Under the pieces are notes generated by a model, which worked only from the letters and a program-made list of their open reading frames with translations, searched no databases and was not told the origin of the DNA. 64,000 nucleotides of DNA from Filomicrobium insigne (GTDB lineage: Bacteria; Pseudomonadota; Alphaproteobacteria; Rhizobiales; Hyphomicrobiaceae). Location: the NCBI RefSeq assembly GCF_900104305.1, contig NZ_FNJC01000001.1:920543-984542 (forward strand), given 5' to 3'. Positions within the stretch are counted from its first letter, which is position 1, and every line of letters begins with the position of its first letter. The position numbers and the translations under genes were made by a program. Below, one piece after another: positions 27,357-36,667 of the stretch.

Positions 27357-28840
27357 TATTCGTACTGCTCCCGATATTTGCGCACGATATAGAGCGCGTA
27401 GACGTTAAGGGCGAGCGTGATCACGAACAACGTCAGGCCGAGTGCGAACGCAACCAGCGTTTGCGGGCTGTTGAACTCAAGGTCACCGGTCAACTGACTG
27501 ACGATCTTGACGGTGATTGTGGTCACCGACTCGAACGGGTTGAGCGTGAGGTTCGCCGCGATACCAGCGGCAAGCACGACGATCATCGTCTCGCCGATGG
27601 CGCGGGACGCCGCCAAGAGGACCGCACCCACAATACCTGGCAAAGCAGCAGGCAGGACGACCTTGCGGATCGTTTCCGATTTCGTCGCGCCAAGGCCGTA
27701 TGATCCTTCGCGCAGCGACTGTGGCACTGCGGAAATAATATCGTCGGACAGCGACGAGACGAAGGGGATGATCATGATCCCCATCACGATGCCCGCCGTC
27801 AGCACACTCGAAGCGGCAATATCCAGACCCACCATGGCGCCTGTGTCGCGTAGGAACGGTCCGAACGTGATCAATGCGAACAGGCCATAGACGATGGTGG
27901 GGATGCCAGCGAGGATCTCAAGCAGCGGTTTGGCAAAGCCACGGAACTTCGGTCCGGCGTATTCCGACATGTAGATCGCCGAATACAGCCCAATGGGAAC
28001 CGCCACGGCCAGAGCCACAAAGGAGATGAAGAGCGTGCCCCACAGCAAGGGCAGAAGGCCGAATTGACCGCTGGCACCACCTTCGCGACCTGCGGACGTA
28101 AAGCGTGGGTCCCAGACAGTTCCGAAGAAGAAGTCGAAAGTGGGGACAGATTGGAAGAAGTGGATCGTTTCAAAGAGCACCGAGAACACGATCCCAACAG
28201 TCGTCAGAATCGCGACCGTCGAGGCTCCGATAAGGGCCGCGAGAACCACCCTTTCAACTGTGTTTCGGGCCCGCAGGCGTGGCCTAATTTGCGTGAAGCC
28301 GTAGACAAATCCAGCCAATGCGGCGAGTGCGGCGAGGCCAGTGATCAACCAGCTGCTCGTATGTCTGTAGATGACCTCGTCGTAGGCCGCAGAGATTATG
28401 TAGGGTTCAGGCTCCGCCCCCAGAATCACGCCTTTTTCCTGCAGTAGGCGTTGCGCCTCTAACATGGGCGTAAACCCGAGGCGGGCATTTTCTATGGTTT
28501 TGAATTCACTCTGAGACAGTTTTGGCAGGCCTTCGGCGACGGAATTAATGCGGCCCAATGTCAGCGACATCAGTGCATCGTTCTCTACCCCGGCAGCGTG
28601 CGCCGGCAATGAGGTCTCGACCAAGTGGCGGATGACTGGCTGCTCTGCGGCAGCCCATATGATCGTTAAGAAAAGTGCGGGAAGAACGGTCCAGATCGCA
28701 AGGTAGGAACCATAATAGCCGGTCCGCGAATGCAATTTCGCGACATCACCGCCTGTAGAAGCGCGGCACCGGACGATACCGACGATGTAAGCAAGGGCTG
28801 CTGCTATCAGCAATCCGAGTAGGATCATCGAGGTAGACAC
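27356..28840 (-). CDS. pstC: Phosphate ABC transporter permease PstC
   Basis: 494 residues from GTG at 28840 (VSTSMILLGLLI), which follows a GGGGGT closely; the frame is open 24 codons upstream (to 28912) and ATG at residue 5 is another choice. Seen: an N-terminal extension with two membrane segments and a periplasmic loop (PstC N-terminal domain of alphaproteobacteria), then the six-helix core with the EAA loop (LREGSYGLGATKSETIRKVVLP). Known: permease partner of PstA. Position second in pstSCAB supports the call. The exact N-terminus is uncertain. Confidence 0.94.
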   Translation of the reverse strand: MSTSMILLGLLIAAALAYIVGIVRCRASTGGDVAKLHSRTGYYGSYLAIWTVLPALFLTIIWAAAEQPVIRHLVETSLPAHAAGVENDALMSLTLGRINSVAEGLPKLSQSEFKTIENARLGFTPMLEAQRLLQEKGVILGAEPEPYIISAAYDEVIYRHTSSWLITGLAALAALAGFVYGFTQIRPRLRARNTVERVVLAALIGASTVAILTTVGIVFSVLFETIHFFQSVPTFDFFFGTVWDPRFTSAGREGGASGQFGLLPLLWGTLFISFVALAVAVPIGLYSAIYMSEYAGPKFRGFAKPLLEILAGIPTIVYGLFALITFGPFLRDTGAMVGLDIAASSVLTAGIVMGIMIIPFVSSLSDDIISAVPQSLREGSYGLGATKSETIRKVVLPAALPGIVGAVLLAASRAIGETMIVVLAAGIAANLTLNPFESVTTITVKIVSQLTGDLEFNSPQTLVAFALGLTLFVITLALNVYALYIVRKYREQYE

Positions 28841-28902
28841 ACGACCCCCTGTGCAAAATATGCCTTCGCCATCGTTTTCACTTTTCCCATTCGGGTCTCT
28901 TA

Positions 28903-29004
28903 CCCGGGTCAACCCGGGCCGCGACTTAACCAGCCAGCGACCCGGATCGAAATGCCATGTCAGACATCGCCAGAGGCGGGGCCAAGCTACTCAGGGCAGC
29001 CCTG
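28903..29004 (-). other. Hairpins in the pstS-pstC intergenic region
   Basis: Two perfect inverted repeats: CCCGGGT/ACCCGGG at 28903-28918 with a 2-nt loop, and CAGGG/CCCTG at 28992-29004 inside GGGG/CCCC arms (28978-28981 and 29005-29008). Neither has a T tract. Inference: they may stabilise or partly terminate the pstS message so that more binding protein than permease is made, as is common for binding-protein operons. Confidence 0.45.
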
Positions 29005-29021
29005 CCCCACCTCCCGGCGAA

Positions 29022-30080
29022 TTACATGATCTCTTCTGACTTGACGGCCTTCTGCAGCTCATCAAGTTCATTCTTCGGCATTGGAACGAGACCGTACTCA
29101 GCGAGCGGGCCGTCAGGACCGATCATCTTCGTCGACGTGAAGAATTCGACGTATTCCTTGAGACCAGGGATCGTGCCGATGTGCGCTTTCTTAACGTAGA
29201 AGAAGAGCGGGCGCGAAACCGGATACTTGCCGGTCGAGATCGTCTCAACGTTTGGCTCAATGCCGCTCATCGTAGCGACCTTCAGCTTGTCGGTGTTGTT
29301 CTCGTAGAACGACAGACCGAACACGCCAACGCCGGTCGGGTTCGACTGAAGACGTGCGAGCGTTTCGGTATAGTCACCGTCGATGTCGACCGTGCCGCCA
29401 TCCTTACGGACCTTGAAGCAAGCTTTCTCAGCTGCCTTTTTGGCCTTCTTCTCGTCGTCGCCAGCGGCAGCCTTGTGCAGGTCGTAAGCGCCAGAAGCCT
29501 TGCAGCCTTCTTCCATAACTTTCACTTCGAAGACTTCGCGCGTGCCGTGCTTTTCGCCTGGAATATAAGCAACGATGTCCCAATCAGGGAGCTTTGCGTT
29601 GACCTGCTTCCACTTCTTGTTCGGGTTGTCTACGAGCTTGCCGTCAACGGGAATCTTGTCAGCAAGAGCCAGATAAACGTCCTTAGGCTCAAGCGCCCAG
29701 GCGTCGCCCTTCGCGTCCGTCGCGAAAACGATGCCGTCATAACCGAAGCGGATTTCCATGATGTCCTTAACGCCAGCTTCGGCGCAGGCCTTCACTTCGG
29801 CGTCTTTGATCTTGCGCGAAGCGTTCGCGATGTCGATCGTCTTCTCGCCAAGGCCCTGGCAGAACTGCTTGAGACCAGCTGAGGAACCACCGGATTCGAC
29901 AACCGGCGTCTTGAATTTGTCGTAGGTCTTGCCGAATTGCTCGGCAACGATGTTCGCATAAGGCAGAACCGTCGACGAACCCGCAATCTGAACCTGGTCG
30001 CGTGCCGAAGCCGCATTGGCAAACGCGAATGAGCCAGCGACAGCAACTGCTGCCGTCATGGCGAAGAACTTATTGTTCAC
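29022..30080 (-). CDS. pstS: Phosphate-binding protein PstS
   Basis: 352 residues. Seen: signal peptide (cleavage likely after ASA, about residue 26), phosphate-site motif AGSSTVLPYANIVAEQF, ESGGSSAGLKQFC, and a Lys-rich loop near residue 210 with a cysteine pair. Known: high-affinity periplasmic phosphate receptor for PstCAB. It starts the pst operon; a PhoB half-site lies about 110 bp upstream. It belongs to the longer alphaproteobacterial subgroup whose middle region carries charged inserts. Confidence 0.95.
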   Translation of the reverse strand: MNNKFFAMTAAVAVAGSFAFANAASARDQVQIAGSSTVLPYANIVAEQFGKTYDKFKTPVVESGGSSAGLKQFCQGLGEKTIDIANASRKIKDAEVKACAEAGVKDIMEIRFGYDGIVFATDAKGDAWALEPKDVYLALADKIPVDGKLVDNPNKKWKQVNAKLPDWDIVAYIPGEKHGTREVFEVKVMEEGCKASGAYDLHKAAAGDDEKKAKKAAEKACFKVRKDGGTVDIDGDYTETLARLQSNPTGVGVFGLSFYENNTDKLKVATMSGIEPNVETISTGKYPVSRPLFFYVKKAHIGTIPGLKEYVEFFTSTKMIGPDGPLAEYGLVPMPKNELDELQKAVKSEEIM

Positions 30081-30190
30081 GCTGATCTCCCTGAGTATCC
30101 GGGGTAACTGCGGAACCGGCGAACCGCCGATCTCGCCCAGCGCCCTCTGCGCCGGCAGGGCGAGTCGTACTCCAGGGGTACTTAGGTTTT

Positions 30191-30197
30191 ATGACAG
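30191..30197 (-). promoter_or_regulatory. PhoB half-site upstream of pstS
   Basis: CTGTCAT on the minus strand, followed by AAAA, in the 170-bp gap between phoR and pstS. The second repeat expected 11 bp away is poorly matched (CCTAAGT), so only half of a Pho box is clear. The position before the first pst gene makes PhoB control likely on general grounds. Confidence 0.45.
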
Positions 30198-30232
30198 CAT
30201 AAATAGTTGTTTTATTTTGCGTTTTTCAGGCG

Positions 30233-30255
30233 CTTGAAAACCCGATGTTTTCAAG
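30233..30255. other. Hairpin overlapping the phoR stop codon
   Basis: A perfect 9-bp stem (30233-30241 with 30247-30255) with a 5-nt loop. It overlaps the phoR stop and lies just before the pstS promoter region. There is no adequate T run on the minus strand, so it may be a weak terminator or a 3'-end stabiliser. Confidence 0.4.
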
Positions 30256-31492
30256 TTTCTTGCGGACCTAGTTCATTAAAGATCACCGTGAAGGTCGAAC
30301 CCTCACCAACGTTGGAAGCGATGCGCAATTGGCCACGGTGGCGAAGCACAATATTCTTAACAATTGCAAGGCCTAAGCCGGTCCCGCCTTTTTCCCGGCT
30401 CGACGTGACGTTAGCCCGGTAGAAGCGTTCGGTTAGACGCGGCAGGTGTTCGGGCGCGATTCCCACGCCGTTGTCAGCGACATCAACTTTGAGGCGTGCC
30501 GCACGGTTCCCTTGGCTTTTTTCACGCGTAACGGACACCCGCACATACCCGCCTTCGCGGCCGTATCTGACACCATTCTGGACAAGATTTTGAAGAACTT
30601 GAACAATTTCGTCTCTTTCGCCCTGTATGCGGGCGGGACCTTCGAGCTTGTTCAGCTCAATGGCTATTTTTTGGGGCGTCGCCAAAGGTTCGAATGTTTG
30701 CACGATGTAGGTCGCGACTTCGTTGAGGTCGACAACATCCTTGGGAGGCAAGTGCAAGCGCATCTCAATGCGGCTCAATGACAGCAGATCATCTATCAAG
30801 CGCGTCATGCGCTGCGCTTGCTTCCACATGATGCCGAGGAAGCGCTCCCGCGCCTTAGCATCGTCGCGTGCAGCTCCTTGAAGGGTCTCGACGTACCCGA
30901 GCAATGACGCGAGAGGTGTGCGCAATTCATGGCTCGCGTTGGCAACAAAATCGACGCGCATTTGCTCGATCTTGTCCTGTTGCGTCAGATCCCGAAACGT
31001 TACGAGCAATGCTGGCAAAGTCGGGTCGCGGCTGGCGCGCGACAGTACCGAAACGGTTGCCTGGATGCGGCGATTTACCGGAACACGATCTACGAGATGC
31101 ACAACGACAGGCTCTGGACTGGCCGTCGGCGCATTGCCGTATTCGCCGACCGCGTCCATCAATTCGGGATTGCGACAGACTTGCGACAGGGCGAGACCAT
31201 CGCGCGTCCTTGGAAACAAGTCCGTCATTAGTGCATTGTGGTGAACGATGATGTTGTCCGCGTCCAGTGCGAGAGCGGCAACGGGCAGCGCATCGATGAC
31301 TGCGCGCCAGGACTGGTAGTTTCCTGAGTCGTTTGAGGTTTCTTCTTCCCCGCTTTCGAGACTTTTCGGTGCGGGCGGGAAAATAGCTGCTGCGAAAGCT
31401 ATGCCCTCCAAACCGGTGCCGGTCGACAAGATGCACCATAGGGTGGCCACAACGGTAGCCAGCAATAGTGCAAGATTACGTGGCGACAGCAT
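30251..31492 (-). CDS. phoR: Phosphate regulon sensor kinase PhoR
   Basis: 413 residues. Seen: an N-terminal hydrophobic region (about residues 5-38) that anchors it in the membrane, a PAS-like domain (about residues 65-170), the H box NASHELRTPLASLLGY with His188, and ATPase boxes (NLVQNGVRYG, VADNGVGIAPEHLPRL, GGTGLGLAIVKNIV). Known: phosphorylates PhoB when phosphate is scarce, restrained by PstSCAB-PhoU. It opens the pho module and is divergent from ppk2 (about 230 bp). Confidence 0.95.
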   Translation of the reverse strand: MLSPRNLALLLATVVATLWCILSTGTGLEGIAFAAAIFPPAPKSLESGEEETSNDSGNYQSWRAVIDALPVAALALDADNIIVHHNALMTDLFPRTRDGLALSQVCRNPELMDAVGEYGNAPTASPEPVVVHLVDRVPVNRRIQATVSVLSRASRDPTLPALLVTFRDLTQQDKIEQMRVDFVANASHELRTPLASLLGYVETLQGAARDDAKARERFLGIMWKQAQRMTRLIDDLLSLSRIEMRLHLPPKDVVDLNEVATYIVQTFEPLATPQKIAIELNKLEGPARIQGERDEIVQVLQNLVQNGVRYGREGGYVRVSVTREKSQGNRAARLKVDVADNGVGIAPEHLPRLTERFYRANVTSSREKGGTGLGLAIVKNIVLRHRGQLRIASNVGEGSTFTVIFNELGPQET

Positions 31493-31719
31493 TTTTTAAA
31501 CTTTCGTTGGGTCGCAAACCGTTAACCCGCTCTCGCGGTTGGCTTGTATTTCGATATCGTTTCATCTCATTCCAAGACATAGTTCAACTTTGGATGGCTT
31601 AAAGTCCTAGCTAACCTCGTTTCCAATCAAGGTCTTGGCCGCGAACACAGACCGAAGCGACCATTGTGAAGTACCAACATGACAGGCGAACGTCGGATTA
31701 CAGAAGTGGTAAACTTAAG

Positions 31720-32646
31720 ATGACAGGAAAAAAGATCGTCGCGCGAGCCAAGACTGGAAAAGATGAAATGAATAAACCGGCGGTGGCGATCGATATCGAA
31801 CAACCCAACCTTCCGGACGGCTTTAACGAGATCGCACTCAAGTCCGGCGGATATCCTTACGACACGCCGCTTAAACGCAAAGTCTACGACGCTGAACTCG
31901 ACGCGTTGCATTATGAGTTGGTCAAACTGCAAACGCACGTCCGAAAAACAGGGATGCGGCTCGTCATTGTCTTCGAAGGGCGTGACACAGCGGGCAAGGG
32001 CGGCTGCATTCGGCGATTTACGCGGCACCTCAATCCTCGGCACGCCCGGGTCGTCGCTTTGTCAAAACCGAATGAGACAGAACGTGGTCAATGGTATTTT
32101 CAGCGCTACGCCAAACACATGCCAACGCGTGGCGACATCGTACTGTTCGACCGCTCCTGGTACAATCGCGCCGGCGTTGAGCGCGTCATGGGGTTTTGCA
32201 CAGAAGACGAACTCGCCGATTTCTTACGGGAAGCTCCGCAGTTCGAAGGCATGCTCGTGCGCGACGGTATATGTCTTCACAAGATTTTTTTAACGATCGG
32301 GCGGGAAATGCAGCTGAAGCGTTTCCATGAACGGCGGCATAATCCGCTCAAACAATGGAAGTTGAGCGATATGGACAAGGCCGCGGTCAATCTCTGGGAC
32401 GAATATACAGAAGCGAAAGACGAGATGTTTCGCTTTACCCATATCAACATGGCACCATGGACCGTTGTCCGATCCAACGATCAGCGCCGCGCGCGGCTAG
32501 AGGTAATCCGCTATATCCTCTCGCGGCATGACTACGAGGATAAGGACGCCAAGGCGATCGGGACCGTTGATCCGCTCATCGTGGGAAGCGACACCAGCTT
32601 CCTGCATGGCAGCTCAAAAGATGCGCTGAAAACGAAAACTACCTGA
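31720..32646 (+). CDS. ppk2: Polyphosphate kinase 2
   Basis: 308 residues from ATG at 31720; ATG at 31768 has a better GGAAAAG ribosome site, and a GTG at 31666 is also open. Seen: PPK2 core with Walker [12 protein letters not shown] (about residues 85-95), the lid segment with paired Arg, Walker B-type [19 protein letters not shown], and [17 protein letters not shown]. Known: PPK2 moves phosphate between polyphosphate and nucleoside di- or monophosphates. Its position back-to-back with phoR ties polyphosphate metabolism to the phosphate regulon; two CTGTCAT-type half-sites lie in the gap. Its end overlaps the convergent gene by 8 nt. Confidence 0.93.
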   Translation: MTGKKIVARAKTGKDEMNKPAVAIDIEQPNLPDGFNEIALKSGGYPYDTPLKRKVYDAELDALHYELVKLQTHVRKTGMRLVIVFEGRDTAGKGGCIRRFTRHLNPRHARVVALSKPNETERGQWYFQRYAKHMPTRGDIVLFDRSWYNRAGVERVMGFCTEDELADFLREAPQFEGMLVRDGICLHKIFLTIGREMQLKRFHERRHNPLKQWKLSDMDKAAVNLWDEYTEAKDEMFRFTHINMAPWTVVRSNDQRRARLEVIRYILSRHDYEDKDAKAIGTVDPLIVGSDTSFLHGSSKDALKTKTT

Positions 32647-33502
32647 TGCAGAAAACGGGACAGCGCAGGACGGACGTGAGCGATCTGCAATCTTCGTAAG
32701 GCAGGACCGACCCGCCGTGCTTCGCGATGAGGAAACTCGCGGACATGGCACCTACGCGTCCCGCGATGGAAGAAGCCGGAGCGCTCGTCGTATCATTCAA
32801 CATAATGCTGCAGCGTTTATTGTCGGCAACCAGCAACCGCGCCTGGGCCTCTAGCCAATGAAGCTCATCGTCTCCAGCGGTGGTCAGCAGGAGCTTGATC
32901 TCAGCCCCCGTGATAGCCGCGAGGCGTTCGGCCGTCCGCAGCATTGTAGACATCCGGTCTTCGTCTTCGACGGTGACAACGATGGGGCCCTTTGAAAGGC
33001 GCGCTCTGCGGGGCACGGTCACAACGCCCGTCGCATCCTGGACGGCGTCGAGGATGCGACCGATCTTTTCGCTGCCAGAGCCATCCATAGGTTCCGACAG
33101 AACAACCACATTCCACGGACCTAAGACGGCACAACAGCGAACGAGTGCTGCAATGTCGTCATCGCGTACTGTCTGAACCCGCGCCTCAACGCCCGCAACA
33201 GTCGCTGCCTTGGTTATGTGGCGGCGCTCTGCCTCGTAGAGAGCGCGATGTTGACGCTGCAGATCGCCAGCATCCAGCCCATGGACAGCCCCATCGGCCA
33301 GGGCAATCTCATGCGCGAATGTGTGACCGGCGAGCGCTAAAATCTGCCGGTTTTCGACGAGCAAGCCTTCAAGTTCGGAGCGGTAAGCCTTGGCGATGTG
33401 TAAGGCTACCTTAAGGGCGGCATCGTTTGCCGCCGGGCTGTAGCCACAGTGAAGGACGACGCGACCTCGCGCTTCCCCCGCCTCGGCGACGTGCACGATC
33501 AT
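32639..33502 (-). CDS. Tandem UspA-like protein, partner of the Lon-like gene
   Basis: 287 residues. Seen: two alpha/beta halves. The first begins [23 protein letters not shown], the second begins [24 protein letters not shown] and ends LRCPVFCIR, which resembles the last strand of universal stress proteins. The glycine-rich ATP loop of UspA (G-x2-G-x9-G-S/T) is not apparent, so nucleotide binding is doubtful. Start and stop overlap the upstream Lon-like gene by 4 nt (ATGA), so the two are co-translated. Function unknown; I infer a partner or adaptor of the Lon-like protein. The family assignment is by pattern only. Confidence 0.7.
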   Translation of the reverse strand: MIVHVAEAGEARGRVVLHCGYSPAANDAALKVALHIAKAYRSELEGLLVENRQILALAGHTFAHEIALADGAVHGLDAGDLQRQHRALYEAERRHITKAATVAGVEARVQTVRDDDIAALVRCCAVLGPWNVVVLSEPMDGSGSEKIGRILDAVQDATGVVTVPRRARLSKGPIVVTVEDEDRMSTMLRTAERLAAITGAEIKLLLTTAGDDELHWLEAQARLLVADNKRCSIMLNDTTSAPASSIAGRVGAMSASFLIAKHGGSVLPYEDCRSLTSVLRCPVFCIR

Positions 33503-35976
33503 GGCCGGGGCTCCGTCTCAACCGGCGGTACGGCAAATTGTGATTTAGTGCGTTGATTGAGCTGCTGAAGCTGATCGTCGATGTGCCGGTAGGCGTCCCC
33601 CTCAGCGAACCCACCGTCGGTTTCGCGATATCCTGCCGAAAGTCCCGTTATGGTTGCAACGCATTCAGTGACGGTCGCAGCAGGCCAAACAGCAAACGTA
33701 CCGGCTTCGACAGCATCGACGATGTCCTTACGCAACATCAGGCCGGAGAGATTGGCTTTAGGGATCACCACACCCGCATCACTGTTGAAACCGGCTGCGC
33801 GGCAGACGTCAAAGAACTCCTCGATTGCGGTGCTCACGTCGCCCGTCGGTCGGACGTGTCCAGATGGGTCGAAGGTTCCAGCTATGGCTATCGACGACGA
33901 CAGGGTCCATTCGCCAATTGCCGCGAGAACGGCAACCAATTCCGCACAACTCTCTTCCTCGCAGCTGGCACTCTCACCATCAATGAGAGCGGAAAGCGCG
34001 ATGCGATGCCGGTGGCCGAACTCGGACGCCAGGTATGCGATCACTTTGCCAGCCTCGCGCGTGCCCGATACACCGGTGAGGACTTTGACGTCGAGCGTGT
34101 CTGCTCGTGCGAAAGCGGGAAGGACCCGGGCTGAAACGCGCTGGAGCCGCGGCCCCGCGCCATCGGACTTAAGCCCCACGACGCTTCCAATGGCTGCTGG
34201 CTCAGGAAATGAGGCTGTCTTCCTCGCGCTCCCGCTGGAGGAGCCCTGAGCCGCACGGGCCTCAACAATATCGTCACGACTGATAAGCTTGCGTGACGCG
34301 GCCGCTCTTCGCGCGTTCGCGTGGTGTAGAATGCTGGCGAAATCGCGCACGCACAACGACAATAGACCCGCATCGCGCGCGTTGCGCGAGGACAACTCAA
34401 TCAATTCCGCGACTGCGCCGGGTTCCAGTGGTTCAACGGCCTCGCGTCCAATCAGCCCGGCTATCGTGCGGGCCATTGCACGCTCCGTTTCGGGGGTCCG
34501 CTCGACAACGTCCGCGAACGCCACGCGCACGTTGAATAGCTCCGCAAAGCGCGGATCGACGGACAGGATCTGTGCGAGATGCTCGGCATCGCTCAGCAGC
34601 ACAACTTTGACGTCGAGCGGGATCGCGGGCGCTAATGTTGAGGAAGAGGAGCCATCGCCCGCCAGAGCCGAACAAACCGCCCCTGCCTGTAACGCGGCCA
34701 ACAGCCCCGGCCAGGCTTGGCCTGATGCCGTCAAGGCGCGCGCGTCGAGCAACAGAAACCCGCCGTTCGCATAGTGCAACGCACCGGGTACGAGGCGCAT
34801 ATGCGGGGCTAAAGTCCCGCTCGCTATTTCGCTGCCAAACAAGCTCGTGGCGTTCGGCGCCGGCTCCTGGACTACGGGCGCGGCATTCGCGTCAGACGCC
34901 CAACTTACGAAAACATTTACGCGGTAGCGGTCGAAGCGGGCTTCATCGATTGAGTTCGACAGATCCGCGTCGAGAATATCCGTGAGATCGATCGTCGGCA
35001 AAAAGTGGTTCGCATTGGCGACGACATCCGCTTCGACTCCAGAAAAAAACTCCAAAACCTCCGGATGCTCAGCAAATAGCTCACGCGGTTCGGAAAGCGC
35101 AGCCCGAACAATACTGGCTATCACCTCCCGATTGAGCTTCGTCAAACGCGCGCGGCGTTGACGATCTATTTGCGGTGCTTTTTCCAGAAGCTCTGCGAGG
35201 TCCGCTTCGAGCGCCGTGATGTGGGCGCGCACATCCGCCTGCATCGTCGGTGGCATATTGGAGAAGGTTTCCTGCAGCACCACACTGCCATCATGCGCCG
35301 GGGCGACGGCGTAACCCATGGGCGTGCGCAAAAGAGCGATGCTGTGTGAGTCGGCGGTTCGTGCCAGGGCTTCAAGACCTGCCTGGTGTCTCGCCTGAAA
35401 TTCTGCATCGATGGCACGCCAGCGGGCCTGATAGCTGTCGCCACGCAATGCTGAAAGAATGGCGCTGCCCATTTCGCTCATGGCGTCATTTACTGAGGTT
35501 GCGAGCACGGAGCCAAGGCCAGCAGGCAATTGCAGTGCTGTTGGCGCCTGCCCGTCAGCGAAATTCGCAACATAGACCCAATCAGACGGCGGCGGGCGCT
35601 TGGCAGCTATGGTTTGAATCTGGGCCCGGATTGCGGCAACGTCCGCAAGGCTCTCGGCGCCGGTGACAACAATATTGTGGCCTCGCGTTTTGATGCTGGC
35701 CCCGATGGCGATAGCCTGAAGTGCCTGGTCCTGCCCCAGCAGCCCCACTGGGGGTTCCAACTCAGATGTTGTCTTGAAACCTAACGTTTGCGGATTGGTC
35801 GTTCGGCGCAGATCCGCTGCTGACGCGGTGGCGGGCCGGATCGCGGGTAAGCGGTGGACGGACGCGATTTGTGAACGTTGCTCAGATCTTTCCTGCGGGG
35901 CGGGGGGGGGCGCCGGCGGCGGTGTCGCGGCCTCTACGACCTTAAGCTTGTCTTTTCTCTCGCGTTTAAAGAACAT
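33499..35976 (-). CDS. Lon-like protein (LonH/YcbZ class) with degenerate ATPase and protease sites
   Basis: 825 residues. Seen: Pro-rich N-terminus (residues 15-30, encoded through a run of nine C), then VGLLGQDQALQAIAIGASIKTRGHNIVV, which matches the start of the LonB/LonH ATPase, but the P-loop position reads GAESLADVAA (from residue 106), with no GK[ST]. The middle has the family phrase LHYANGGFLLLDA. The C-terminal protease domain has DGESAS (Ser669 at the nucleophile position) followed by a 5-residue acidic insert, and the segment that should hold the catalytic Lys (GGLNEK in E. coli LonH) reads TGDVSTA, with Ala717 there. Inference: an inactive scaffold or pseudoprotease. First gene of a two-gene operon. 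Confidence 0.82.
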   Translation of the reverse strand: MFFKRERKDKLKVVEAATPPPAPPPAPQERSEQRSQIASVHRLPAIRPATASAADLRRTTNPQTLGFKTTSELEPPVGLLGQDQALQAIAIGASIKTRGHNIVVTGAESLADVAAIRAQIQTIAAKRPPPSDWVYVANFADGQAPTALQLPAGLGSVLATSVNDAMSEMGSAILSALRGDSYQARWRAIDAEFQARHQAGLEALARTADSHSIALLRTPMGYAVAPAHDGSVVLQETFSNMPPTMQADVRAHITALEADLAELLEKAPQIDRQRRARLTKLNREVIASIVRAALSEPRELFAEHPEVLEFFSGVEADVVANANHFLPTIDLTDILDADLSNSIDEARFDRYRVNVFVSWASDANAAPVVQEPAPNATSLFGSEIASGTLAPHMRLVPGALHYANGGFLLLDARALTASGQAWPGLLAALQAGAVCSALAGDGSSSSTLAPAIPLDVKVVLLSDAEHLAQILSVDPRFAELFNVRVAFADVVERTPETERAMARTIAGLIGREAVEPLEPGAVAELIELSSRNARDAGLLSLCVRDFASILHHANARRAAASRKLISRDDIVEARAAQGSSSGSARKTASFPEPAAIGSVVGLKSDGAGPRLQRVSARVLPAFARADTLDVKVLTGVSGTREAGKVIAYLASEFGHRHRIALSALIDGESASCEEESCAELVAVLAAIGEWTLSSSIAIAGTFDPSGHVRPTGDVSTAIEEFFDVCRAAGFNSDAGVVIPKANLSGLMLRKDIVDAVEAGTFAVWPAATVTECVATITGLSAGYRETDGGFAEGDAYRHIDDQLQQLNQRTKSQFAVPPVETEPRP

Positions 35977-36147
35977 GCGTTTTGTTCCAGCCCTCGTACG
36001 TCCCGCAGCTTTCGTCCTAGCGGCAGCGTGTTCCCGTGGTCTTCTGGGACACGACGCAGCCGCGCCTCACGCGTTTTGAATAGGCGCAGCCCAAAGCGGA
36101 GCTGCGCAAATTGATGAAGTCCGTTTGCACTTGGGGATGGCGTCTAA

Positions 36148-36657
36148 ATGACAATTGCGGCGAGACACCCATTTTCGCCAAAAAGCGAACCACCGTGTGA
36201 TGGGCGTCAATCGCCTGCGGCGGCTGATATCCAGCGTGGGACCATTCGCGCTTTGCGTGCAAGCGGACTCTCCGCGGTTACTGAATTGCCACTTGCGAAT
36301 GGTCGTAGGGCCGATGTCGTGGGCGTTTCCGACAAGGGGCAGATCTGGATCGTCGAGATCAAATCCTGCCTCAATGATTTTCGGACCGACCAGAAGTGGC
36401 AAAGCTACTGGGATTATTGCGACCGCTTATGGTTCGCCGTGGGACGCGATTTTCCTGTGGATGTGCTGCCGGAGGAAGCCGGTCTGATCATCGCCGACCG
36501 GTTCGGCGGCGAGATCGTCCGCGAAAGTCTCACGCAAACGCTGTCCGGCGCCAGGCGCAAAGCGATGATGCTGCGGTTCGCGCGAACCGCAGCTGAACGA
36601 CTATCCGTTCTGGCAGATCCCGATCTCGTATCGCGCGCAGACGCAGCCCGCAGCTAA
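36148..36657 (+). CDS. mmcB: MmcB-family DNA repair protein
   Basis: 169 residues. Seen: a PD-(D/E)xK nuclease-like core with RRADVVGVSDKG followed by IWIVEIKSC (Asp, then E-x-K), then FRTDQKWQSYWDYCDRLWFAVG. Known: MmcB (DUF in older lists) is a conserved alphaproteobacterial protein linked to the SOS/DNA-damage response in Caulobacter. The first 25 residues are poorly conserved-looking, so the true start may be later. I saw no convincing GTTC-N7-GTTC LexA box in the 170-bp gap upstream. It converges with actR (10-nt gap). Confidence 0.88.
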   Translation: MTIAARHPFSPKSEPPCDGRQSPAAADIQRGTIRALRASGLSAVTELPLANGRRADVVGVSDKGQIWIVEIKSCLNDFRTDQKWQSYWDYCDRLWFAVGRDFPVDVLPEEAGLIIADRFGGEIVRESLTQTLSGARRKAMMLRFARTAAERLSVLADPDLVSRADAARS

Positions 36658-36667
36658 CTTTCCAGCC

